A DNA stretch of 11,693 bases. Origin: Auxenochlorella pyrenoidosa (taxonomy: Eukaryota > Chlorophyta > Trebouxiophyceae > Chlorellales > Chlorellaceae). The position numbers and the translations under genes were made by a program. The notes beneath the pieces were generated by a model. That model saw only the letters and a program-made list of their open reading frames with translations, ran no database searches and was not told the origin of the DNA. This document shows, one piece after another, positions 1 to 8,746 of the stretch (the stretch's first letter is position 1; every line of letters begins with the position of its first letter). The stretch covers positions 138,274 to 149,966 of the forward strand of contig KQ482066.1 of assembly GCA_001430745.1 (NCBI GenBank), given 5' to 3'.

Positions 1-2117
1 CAGGTGGACGTGGAGGGTCATGAGGCCAGCGTCATGCGGTCGGCCAAACAGCTGCTGCTACAGGTGGGCTGGCCCACGGCTGGCTGAGCAGCACATTGAG
101 CTGTCTCGAGCTGAGGGACGGGCGGACTGAGAGGGCCCACCAATTGCCCGCCCACCCACCCGCCCGCCTGGTTGCCCGTCCTGTGCAGCACCAAGTGAAG
201 CACATCTTCCTGCACTACTCCCCAGGGGTGGCAGGCAAGTGGGGTGCTCCGTGAGGGTGCGGCCCTGCTTGACGAGCTGCGCTGCGTGGGGTGCGCGGTC
301 CTGCTTGGCGAGTTGCGGCACATGCGGCACTGCCAAGCCGGCGGCTTCCCGTGCCGGGCACGCATGCCATGTTTGACGAGGCTGCATTTGCGAAGCAGCG
401 TGCTGACGGGCGCGCTGCGCCGGCCTCGTCTTGCGTTGCAGAGAAGCGCGGCGACTGGCGGGCGGTGCAGGCCCACCCGACCATGCTGCTGGGGTGAGGC
501 GGTCTGGGGTCTGGGGTCTGCGGCAGACAAGCGCAGAGGTGAGTTGAGTCGAGTGCTAAGAGCCAGGGCCCGGCTGCCACCCCACGACGCCCTGCCTGGG
601 GGCGTGCCAGCCAAGCAGACCGCGGTTTGAGCGTCCTTCTGCCCCCATGCTGCTCCGTCCCCGCAGGCTGCTGCGCGCCGGCTTCACGGTGCTGCACCTC
701 CCCGACAGCTTCAGGTCGGCCTGGCCCGACTGGGAGGGCAAGAAGCAGCTGCCAGACATGGAGGAGGCGAGTGGGCACCCGGGCCACATTCTCAATCAGA
801 CTGCCTGCTGCGCGCCAGAGCTGCAGCAGCAGAGGCCCCCGCCCGCTGCGCGTTCTCACTCAGTCCTGTGTCGCCAGCGGCGGTGGTGCTCGCAGCAAGC
901 AAGCCGCATGTCGGGGCTCTGCCGTATTGGCCAGGGCGCATGTCATCGGTGTTGTGCTGCTTCCGCCGCCCCACCGTGCAGCTGACCCAGCAAGCGCTGC
1001 TGTACGACATTGCCGACACGCTGCGCATGCAGAACGGCAGCCTGGGCTGCCCGCTGCCGCAGGACCTGCAGGGTCGCTCGCCGGGCATGTATGGTGAGCG
1101 CCGCGGCGGACGTGCCGCGCCCGCCATGCGCCTGCCAGCCCCCCGAGCCGCGCACACTCCCGCCGCACGCTCTGCTGCTATGCTACGTCTGCGCTGTGTC
1201 GGTGCAATAGCGCCGCAGCATGATGCCAGCACCTTGCCCCCCTGCATCCCTGCCCTGCCCCGCCCCTCCCTCAGATTGCGGCGCCATCCCCGAGGGGCTG
1301 GATCCCCGCTCCTTCCGCTCCTCCTTTGGGCACAGCGCCGACCTGTGGGCCTTCAGGATGCGTGAGTGGGCGGGGCGCTGCCTCCTCCTGACGCGCAGGC
1401 GTGCGGTGCAGCGGGGCACTCTGGGGCAACCCACCCCGGGCACGCCGCCTCGCCTGTCTCTGCAGGCTGTGCAGTGGGCATGCTGGGGCGCGCAACCCAG
1501 CCCGCCCCGGCTGCTTCCTCCCCTGCAGAGCCGTGGTTTGCCAACATCGGCGCGCCCGCTGCGCTGGTGCCGCCCACCTACGACGTCCAGGCGAGCGCGT
1601 GCCGGCAGAACGGGGCTGCATGCGCCCTGTCCATGTGCCCTGTCCAGGGGGGCTCGCGTGCCTGCCAGGCAAGGCGAGGGCTCGCCTGGCGGCTCCGCCA
1701 GCGAGCTCCCACTCCCTGTGTCTCTCTTCCTCTCCTCATCAAGCTTGCCCCTCCCCACCCCGCTGGCCGCAGCACAAGTATTTTGTGATGGGCGGCGAGT
1801 TTGGGACAGGAGGCCGGCCCTGCCTCAAGCTGCCGCCGCATGAGCAGGCAAGCCCGGCTGCTCTGTCAGCGCTGTGCCTCCAGCCCACCATACAGCACCC
1901 TGCAGATGTGCGCACGGCTCCCACCATATCACATTTCCCGACCCATTCCTGCGAATCGCAGGTGATGAACCGGTGCCCTTGCACCGCCAAGGACGAGTGC
2001 GGCGAGCTGGAGCGGTTAGTGACGCAGCTGGCAGCGGCGGGCCAGCTGCCGCCCTTTCCCGTGCAGGAGGACAGCTTGGCGGCAGCCATAGAAGCCAGCA
2101 GCATAGAAAGCTGGTAG
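1..2117 (+). CDS. FkbM-family methyltransferase, C-terminal part (5' end outside window)
   Basis: Nine phase-compatible exons: 1-63, 189-234, 442-493, 667-766, 982-1093, 1275-1361, 1529-1590, 1773-1847, 1962-2117 (TAG stop). They encode 250 residues. The first exon carries DVEGHEASVM, the acidic DVEGHE motif of FkbM-type SAM-dependent methyltransferases. It is followed by a strand-helix pattern typical of the family's end (HQVKHIFLHYSPGVAEKRGDW, then a MLLGLLRAGFTVLHLPDS segment). The last part (residues about 85-250) lies beyond the usual domain. It has a Trp/Phe/Gly-rich section and a Cys cluster (CPCTAKDEC) before an acidic tail, and I recognise nothing in it. FkbM enzymes methylate hydroxyls of sugars or polyketides; the substrate here is unknown. 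Four of the eight introns (235-441, 767-981, 1591-1772, 1848-1961) have GC donors. Family call is firm; exon edges are inferred from frame and splice consensus. Confidence 0.8.
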
Positions 2118-2248
2118 CACTTGCTGACATCAGTATTCTGCTGACGTTGTTGCAATGAAATGAATCCATTTGATGCAGTGAGCAGCAAAGTGCAGTGAGG
2201 TCAGCGGTCTTTGGCATGCTGTGTCAGCGCAGTCTGTTGTTGATATTG
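2118..2248. other. Short spacer between two convergent genes
   Basis: Only 131 bp separate the stop codons of the methyltransferase gene (plus) and the coiled-coil gene (minus), so both 3' UTRs and both polyadenylation sites must lie here or overlap the neighbour. It is more AT-rich than the flanking exons. It contains the palindrome TTGCAA (2150-2155) and a small inverted repeat, AAATG at 2158-2162 facing CATTT at 2167-2171. No TGTAA, the usual poly(A) signal of Chlamydomonas, is present on either strand. Confidence 0.6.
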
Positions 2249-5200
2249 TCAGGCCTGCCGCAACTCGGCATAGAGTTCCTGCAGCCGCCTCCGCCGCTCC
2301 GCCAGCGCCGCCTGCCCAAGCACGCTCTCCCGCAGCGCTTCCCTGGCTCCCCCGCCGCCTTTGGTGCCTTGCTGGAAGGAGAGCGACCTGCTGCACCCAC
2401 CTGTCAGCGCTGCACCCGCACTGCCGGGCCGCAGGGACAGCACGCGCCCCGCTGGGCCGGTGCCCGCTGCCGCAGCTGCCGCTGCCTTGCTGCTGCCGCC
2501 GGGGACCCATGCCCGCTTCGGCTGGCCGTCTGCCCCTGGCGGCGAGCTGCGCAGCGTGTTGCTGCGGCTGAGAAACGCAGAGGTGGGGGCACGGTAGCCT
2601 GCAGGTAACGCGAGGGAGGGGGTGGAGACAGGCAGATGTTGAGGCGGCTGCTTGCTCAGCATGCTCCCACTGCTGCTGTAAGGCGTGTGCAGTGCGGCGA
2701 CGTCGCCAGGTCATGACCAGGCGGGAGGCCCAGCTCACCTGGCTCGCCCCGGCGCTGCTGCCCCTCATCACCTTGCTGCAGCAGCTGACAGACCGACTGC
2801 AGCATCTGCTGCATCTGCCCAAACGTCTGCCGCAGGCTGCCACTGCTGCTGCCCCCGCTAGTGCCTGCTGCCAGTGCTGCCGCCTGCGCCAGATCAGCCT
2901 TGCCGCTGGCAAGCTGGCTCAGCTGGGTGAGGGCGCTGCCGGCTGCGGCGGCAACTGCCTGCTGTGACGAAGGTGCGGGCGGGTAAACCGGTTGACCGCT
3001 TCCAGCAGGCACAGCAGCGATTGTCCACCCGCCATCTGTTGCGCCGCCAGCAGACGCTTGGGAGCTGGCTGCCGTGGCCTTGCCTGCCAGAGAGTCTGTC
3101 GCCAGCCCAATGGCAGCCTCATCTGCTCCTGCTGCTGCCCCTGCTGCTGCCTGCTCTGCTGTCGCGGCTGGCGCGCTGCCGCTGCCAGCGGCAGCGGAGC
3201 GCGGCGGCGAGCTGCGGAGCTGCTGCGCCACGCTGCCCAGCAGGCTGTCTGCCAGCTGCAGCGCCTGCAGCTCGCGGCCCACCTCGTGCTGCATGCTGCC
3301 CTGCAGCCCAGACAGGACCTGCGCGGCCAGCGCCTTTTGGGGGGACGCGGGGGCGGCCGCGGCGGCCGCCACCGCCGAGGCCAGGCCCGCGGCCAGCTGG
3401 CCGTGCTGCTGCTGAATGTCCGCCACCTCTCGCTTCAGCGCCTCCCGCGCCCGCTCTAGCCACTGCAGCCGGGGGGCGGCCATGGACCCAGGGTTGTGGT
3501 GTGCACACAGGCATGCCATGCGTGCGCAGGCGGCGAACACCGGGACATGCCAAGCTGGCTGGTGCGGAACAAATGTGCCTGGCCAGCTCCCCACAGCCTG
3601 GGTGCCTGCATCCACGCCCCCACTCGACGGCCCTGCCCAGCCTCACGCCCACCTGCAGGCAGCTGGCGCCGCTCTGTGCCGCGTCCCCCAGCGGGGGCCG
3701 CAGCTCCAGCGCCACCACCGCCGTCCTGAGCTGCCCCACCGCCTGCTGCAGCGAGCCCAGGCTCGTCTTCATGCCGCCGTCAGACTGCAGCCGCCGGGAA
3801 GGCCAGGGGTGCACCGGCGGTGGAGCATTGCCACGGAGAGGCAGTAGCATGGGCTGTGCAGGTACTGTTGGTGCGCAACGAGCCAGGCCGGGATTCTGCC
3901 AGGCACTCAAAAGTGCACCGCGCAGGAGCGGGCAGCCGCCCACCCAGGCCTCCCCACCTTTGCCAGGTGCGCCACGCTGCTCTCCACGCTGCCCACGCGC
4001 GCTGCAAGGTCGGCAACCGCTGCGCCGGTGTCGCTTGCGTGCGCGTACTCGTCTAGCCCCCGCACCCGCCGCTCCACCTCGGCCAGCTTGCCTGCAGCGC
4101 AGGCGGCCCTGGCGTGTTGGCGACATTCGGACACAGGGCAGACGCTTGGCCCGTGTGAAAGGCATGAGGGCACCAGCGTCCCACAGTGCGGCCTGACAAC
4201 AAAACAGTGCATGGCGCTCGTGCACAGGTGCGCCTGTGCAGGGGCAGCGACATAGCGGCGTGCACAGCTTCAAGCGCTCAAGTTGGCGCCTTCTTTGTCC
4301 CCTGCTCGCAGCTCACCCGCCGCCTCGCCCACCCGCTTCTCCAGCGCCACGTGGGTGCTGTGGCACGCCTCCTCCAGCCCGCCACGCAGCTGCGCCGCCA
4401 CCTCGGCAAGACGCGCCTCAGCGGCCGCCTCCACCTGCGCCAGCTTGGCATCTGCTTGCGCCGTCACTGCAGCGCATGGGCAGTGGCTGGTGAGCAATCA
4501 TGAGCAGCCCTCGGCGGCTGCTACCCCCAGGAACGGCTAGCTCTGCCTGTGCTCTGCAGCAGGAAAGACGATACCTTTGGTGTGGGTTGGCAACTGTCGC
4601 CAGCTGCATGTCAGCCATTACGCGGAGGCGCTCGCGCCCAGTGTCAAGCCCCTTGCTTGACCCATGCAGTGGACTCCCCGGCTGTTCCTCAGCGTGCTGC
4701 CTGCACCCACCAGCGCGCAGCTTGGCCTCCCAGGCAGCCTCTCGCCCTGGAGCCTCCGCCTCCAGCGCCTCCAGCCGCGCCTCGACGGAGCGCAGCCGCC
4801 GCGACGTCTCTGCCGCCGCCTCACGCCCCGCTGCTTCCTGGGCCTCTGCAAACTGCGGGGGGGAAGCGGCGCAGGACACGGTTGAGCACTCGGTTTCCAG
4901 GCAGGGCGTGCAGGGCACACGCCGAGGCAACCATCGTCAGCCGTCCCCGGCCTCTAGGAGAGCAATCGCCCCTGAGCCTGCCCTGCCCCAGCGCACCTGC
5001 TGAGTGCAGGACACGAGGCGGGCCAGGTTCAGCACCTTTTCCTCCAGCACCCGTACGCCGCTGACCGCCGCCTCAAGCCGCTCGTCAAACGACTGCACGG
5101 TGAGGCACGCTGCCGACACGCGCTCCAGCTGGGACTCGAGGTAGGATATATAAGAGGAGCGGTCGGTGAGCAGGCGGTCTGGGGAGGGCAGCGCGCCATC

Positions 5201-5460
5201 CTGCAAGGGGGCAGACGGGCCGTGGCGGCAGCAATGTGAGAAGAGACGCTCGTGCGAGCAGCGTTCCAAAAGGCTTTCATCTATCATGCATATATTATGC
5301 ATCTGTGATAGCATGTATCAATGAGAGAGGCAGCAGCAGGGCGGCACCAGGCGGCAGCGCCACTGCGGCTGGTAACGGCACCCAGACCCACCTTGGCTCG
5401 CTGCCCCTCAACGACGAGCTTTCGAGCTGCATAGCTGCCTTGTGACCTCTGGGACAGCAT
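2249..5460 (-). CDS. Coiled-coil protein of unknown function, 634 residues
   Basis: Eight exons on the minus strand, all joined by GT-AG introns in matching phase: 5460-5392, 5200-4997, 4852-4711, 4466-4317, 4091-3958, 3784-3653, 3462-2739, 2598-2249. The ATG at 5460 (MLSQRSQGSYAARK) lies in a GCGGCC context and exon 1 ends AAG/GTGGGT. Residues about 36-75 (from DRSSYISYLESQLERVSAAC) look like a conserved block. Residues about 45-260 form heptad-like Ala/Glu/Arg/Leu coiled coil built from similar segments in exons 2-6. Residues about 280-300 (WLERAREALKREVADIQQQ) are another amphipathic helix. Residues about 300-580 are low-complexity Ala/Ser/Gly/Gln. The protein ends in a charged helix (LAERRRRLQELYAELRQA). 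There is no signal peptide or membrane segment. A weak resemblance in layout to FAM81-type coiled-coil proteins is only a guess. The gene structure is much firmer than any function. Confidence 0.72.
3353..3369. repeat. GC-only near-palindrome coding an alanine run
   Basis: Two GCGGCCGC octamers (3353-3360 and 3362-3369) separated by one G sit in exon 7 of the coiled-coil gene. On the minus strand they encode part of an alanine run. They look like codon-level simple sequence rather than a regulatory site. Confidence 0.6.
5281..5311. repeat. AT-rich inverted repeat in intron 1 of the coiled-coil gene
   Basis: Arms CTATCA (5281-5286) and TGATAG (5306-5311) flank two copies of the self-complementary hexamer ATGCAT (5286-5291 and 5297-5302) with an A/T-only centre. 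It lies within the 191-bp first intron of the minus-strand gene and stands out in a GC-rich setting. Its function is unknown; a transposon remnant or a regulatory site are both possible. Confidence 0.55.
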
Positions 5461-5937
5461 GGCCGCCCAGCTGCTGGGGTTGTTACACTCGCAAAACTCG
5501 TGTTGCGAAATGTGCGGGGTACACGGTACCTTCTGCGGCGAACACAGATCAAATCGGAAATTAGTTTCGACCGCGCCGCGGCCAGGAGAGACAGACAGTT
5601 ATATCCTCTGGCGGCGGCGCTGAGGTGGCGTGAACAAGGCCGCCGCTCTTACAGCCTCGCTGACAGTTGTGGACAGCCAGACAGCTTGTGCAAGAGGCAT
5701 GCTGGAAACGGCGCACTGATGAAATATATCTGACAAGAAGCAGTGGCTTCAACTCATTCTGCCGGCTGCTTCTAGGCATGAGGCATGAAGGGCGGTGCCG
5801 CTGCCCTCAGCTCACTACGGTGCTGGTGATGGCGGCAGCTATGTCAGCCTCATTTGATTCTAGTTCTGCTTGTCTGAAAAGCCAGCAAATTACATATAGA
5901 TTGACTGCTACAAGAACCACACACACTCGCTTGCTGC
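5461..5937. promoter_or_regulatory. Divergent intergenic region between coiled-coil and heme-oxygenase-like genes
   Basis: 477 bp with no convincing coding sequence. It must hold the promoters and 5' UTRs of two divergent genes. Visible elements are an inverted repeat TCGCAA-8 nt-TTGCGA (5489-5508) about 30-50 bp upstream of the minus-strand start codon, and a TATA-like CATATAGA (5893-5900) 38 bp before the chosen ATG of the plus-strand gene. There are further ATATAT patches near 5600 and 5723. The TATA-like site would leave a very short leader, so it may be a chance match. A possible upstream start at 5829 (Met-Ala-Ala-Ala-Met-Ser) would place part of this region in a first exon. Confidence 0.45.
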
Positions 5938-8499
5938 ATGGGGCTGCATCTGGCTGCCGGGATGTGCTTCCGCCACTGCCGCTGCATCTCGATCACGGCT
6001 GCACACCGACACGCACCCTCGCACAGTTTCTGCTGCAGATCATGGTGTGCTAACCTTGGCAGCCCGAGAACTGCAGGCGGGGCCTCACTCCGAATGAGGG
6101 TGGCCTGCGCTGCGGGCAAGGGCTTTGGCCCTGCTGGGGAGCAGTCTCGCAAGGTCAAGGGAGGCAAGCAGGCCAAGCAGGCGGGCTTCAAGTCGGGGGA
6201 CACCAAGGTGCGCAAGTTGGGCGGCAGCGGGCGGGACCAGCGGCGAGTGCGGTCGCTGCACGCTCGTGCCCCAGCAAGCAGGTTTTGAGCGCTTAAACTG
6301 CTCGCCCTCTACTGCTGCAGGCTGTGGAGCGCGCAGTGAAGCTGGTCGAGGAACGTGAGGCCCAGCAGCAGCAGCAGCGGGGCTCCGCTGCCCGTCCCGT
6401 CGATCTGCGCGAGGCGGCGCACGGCAGGGTCGAGTATGTGCGGGTGAGGCTGGCGCCGCATGCCCTCCAGTCTGCATTGCAGATACCATTCATTTTTCTC
6501 TTTCTGTGCGCGTGCTGCTGGTCCAGGTTGAGTTTCTGGTGCGGGGTACCCCACTGGGGGCACTGGCATGAGGCATCCATGCCTGCCTGCCTTGGCCACT
6601 GCCCCGCCTCCCCCTCTGCCCCGCCCCCGCCCACCACAGGTCAAGGACTGGGGAAGCGGCAAGCCAGACGACCTGGGGAGCCTGCAGGTGGAGGAGCCTG
6701 CCACGCATGCGTTTGTGGCGGGTGGCGCCGCCGCCATGCCCTTCCACGAGGCGCTTGCCCGCCGGCTGGAGCTGCTGCAGAGCCAGGGCGCGCTGAGCGT
6801 GGCGCAGGTGGGGGACGTCTGCTGCCTTGCGGGGGACTCTGCAGTGCGCCGCCCTGCAGCTCATAGGTGTGCCAGCTGTGCCCGACAGCTTGCACATCAT
6901 TGCCCAGTGGGAGACCAGGCCCTGCGGCATCCCCCGCCCCCCCCCCCGCATGGGTGCCCCCTTCCCCGTGCAGCTGCAGGGCAGCAAGCCGCTGCCACCC
7001 TTTGAGCGCTGGGCATTCGCAGAGGCGCACTACGTGCAGGTGCGGGTCGATGTGGAGGCGGGGTCCCTGCCAGCCCCTGCCCGCTGCACCTCTCCCTGCC
7101 CCTGCCCCTGCCTTGCCTGCAATGTTGGCCACTTACCACCTCAGTGGGCTCAGGCTCGGTCCGTCCGCCTCGCCTCCCTGCAGTACCTTGCCGACCTGTA
7201 CGCTGTGCATGCTGGGCTGGAGCGCAGCATGGCGCAGGCAGCAGCAGCGCTGGGGGGCGCCGCTCCGGCGGGAGCGCCCTCGACGCCGCTCCTCTCCGCG
7301 CTGCAGCTGTTTGGCCCGCAGCAGGGGCTGGACCGAGCTTCCGCGCTGCTTCACGACCTCCGGCGCATCGTTGCCCGCTCACAGCAGCAGGGGCAGGGGC
7401 AGGCAGCGGTGGCAGGCGGCGTGGACGGCGGGTATGGCGGCACAAGCGAGGACCCACCGCCGCCGACGCAGCATGCGGCAGCGCTGGCCGCATACCTTGC
7501 CAGCCTGGCGCGGCTGTGCCGGGCGGCCGAGGGCCCCGATGAGGAGGAGCAGGTGGGTGCGGGCACGTGTTGGCTTTGCGCCGCTCCCAACACCACTTGG
7601 TGACAGATTGGAGGTGGTATTATGCTGCGATTGGTTCACCGCCACCCTTTGCCGGGGCACCTGCCCCTGACGACCGGCCCGAGCGCCGTCCAGTCCGCCG
7701 AGACACAATCAGAACCTGCTGCACAGTTGCGACTCCCCTGGCCGGGCACGCATCGAAGCCGGGGGGGAGCCGCTGCTGCCTGCCCTGCTGCGCAGGCCGT
7801 GCTGCGCCTGCTGGCCAACGCCTACATCCTGCGCCTCATGCACCTGACCAGCGGCGGGCGCGTCGCGGCGGCAGCGGCCTCCAAACTGGACCTGGCTGCC
7901 GCTGGCGCCCTGGCCTTTCACAGGTGTGCCGTTCGCTGGGCAGCAGTTTGGACAGCAGTGATGCCCCGCCTCTCAGCCATGCAGGCCTGTGCAATCGCAG
8001 ACGCATGGCTGCACCCATGCGCCGGTTCTTGCTTGGTCATGCACGTGCTGCAGGACAGAGCAAGCGAGTGACGTCCTGCCAGCCGGCCAGCCTCGCCTCG
8101 ATGAGCCCCCTGCCTGCCCCTTGCTGCAGCGAGTACCCGGGCCTGCCTGAAGGGGTGAAGCCTCTAGACCGGCTGGTGGAAAACACCAATGAGCTGGGGC
8201 AGCTGCTGTCCGAGGGCCAGCAGGAGGCGCTCATGCAGGTGCGAGGTGGGCAGCCAGCGGCGCTGCAGGCTGGCGAGGCCCTCCACCGCCTGTGCACACG
8301 TGTGGTGCTCTGCCTCGCGCTCTCTGCCTGATACGGTCCTGTGAGTGCTGCGGCAAGCAGCAGGGGTGGGCTGTTCTTGGCGTGGCATTCAATGGGGTCC
8401 AAGCATGTTGCGTGCCCGCCTGCTGCCGCTGCGCAGGAGCTGGCAAAGGCGATGACGAAAGGGTCCATGCTGCTAGTGCCGCTGGCGCGCGAGAGCTGA
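5938..8499 (+). CDS. Heme-oxygenase-like protein, plastid-targeted, divergent
   Basis: Nine exons in phase: 5938-6207, 6321-6443, 6527-6538, 6640-6807, 6974-7039, 7184-7552, 7796-7923, 8130-8238, 8437-8499 (TGA). They give 435 residues, longer than plant heme oxygenases because of the N-terminus and a Gly/Gln-rich loop. Residues 1-58 resemble a chloroplast transit peptide ending near RMRVACAAG; residues 71-90 are strongly basic. The heme-oxygenase fold is recognised by an ordered series of matches to plant HY1/HO2: FVAGGAAAMPFHEA in place of the proximal-His helix (H171), PFERWAFAEAHYVQYLADLY for the KWEPT..GYLKFLVDS helix, GLDRASALLHDLRR for GLERAEKLSKDLEW, and YILRLMHLTSGGRV for the distal helix FAHSAGGRM. 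True heme oxygenases open heme to biliverdin, CO and iron using ferredoxin. The helix around the presumed His ligand is poorly conserved, so activity is uncertain; an HO2-like inactive or heme-binding role is possible. The first exon and start are the least certain part. Confidence 0.72.
6527..6538 (+). other. Predicted 12-nt microexon of the heme-oxygenase-like gene
   Basis: A pyrimidine-rich tract (6490-6509) and a CCAG acceptor at 6523-6526 precede GTT GAG TTT CTG (Val-Glu-Phe-Leu). A GTGCGG donor follows at 6539, the same donor used at 7040. Both sides are phase 0. If it is skipped, the flanking exons still join in frame (intron 6444-6639), so alternative use would change only four residues. 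Confidence 0.5.
6937..6947 (+). repeat. Run of 11 cytosines in an intron
   Basis: An uninterrupted C tract lies about 25 bp before the acceptor at 6973 of the heme-oxygenase-like gene. It probably contributes to the pyrimidine tract and is a likely place for sequencing or replication slippage. Confidence 0.7.
7094..7112 (+). repeat. CCCTGC tandem repeat in an intron
   Basis: Three back-to-back CCCTGC units lie inside intron 7040-7183 of the heme-oxygenase-like gene. This is a short microsatellite-like pyrimidine-rich stretch with no coding role. Confidence 0.6.
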
Positions 8500-8746
8500 G
8501 CCTCGCAATGGGGCAGTGACTGCTGGGTGCTGCTAGCAGGGAACACCAGTGGTCGCGACAGCTTGACGTCACGCCGCCAGCGGACCGTCGTTTCACGCAC
8601 AACAAGCAAACCAACCCTGTTCAACAGCTGCGCTTTTCTAACATCTTGCCTGGCAATTTCTTGCAACAAATGCACGCTCTCCAGCTTGTTTCAGTTCAAG
8701 CACATATATTTTTGCCAACTCAAAACAGGCTGGCGCCTCTCTGCTG
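8500..8746. other. Spacer between convergent heme-oxygenase-like and Asterix genes
   Basis: 247 bp between the TGA of the plus-strand gene and the TAG of the minus-strand gene; both 3' UTRs lie here. It holds the perfect palindrome TGACGTCA (8564-8571), the octamer bound by CREB/TGA-type bZIP factors elsewhere, and TTGCAA (8661-8666). AT content rises towards the Asterix side. No TGTAA is seen on either strand. Confidence 0.5.

Noticed and set aside
2964..4196. 410-codon open frame on the plus strand
   Set aside because: It lies opposite five exons of the coiled-coil gene, reads as Pro/Arg/Ala/Cys-rich low complexity, and is explained by antisense frames staying open at high GC.
3119..4273. 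384-codon open frame on the minus strand
   Set aside because: It contains the true exon 3653-3784 in frame, but the rest runs through introns and out-of-frame exon sequence. Splicing into frames of the neighbouring exons gives coherent coiled coil instead.
5144..5156. TATA-like ATATATAAG
   Set aside because: It falls inside exon 2 of the coiled-coil gene, where it is explained by the codons for Ser-Tyr-Ile-Ser in the conserved-looking block.
6808..6973. Open frame continuing before LQGSKPLPPFERW in the heme-oxygenase-like gene (QLIGVPAVPDSLH and on)
   Set aside because: It has no counterpart in heme oxygenases and contains the C11 tract typical of an acceptor region. Treating it as a 166-bp intron matches the other intron sizes and keeps phase 0.
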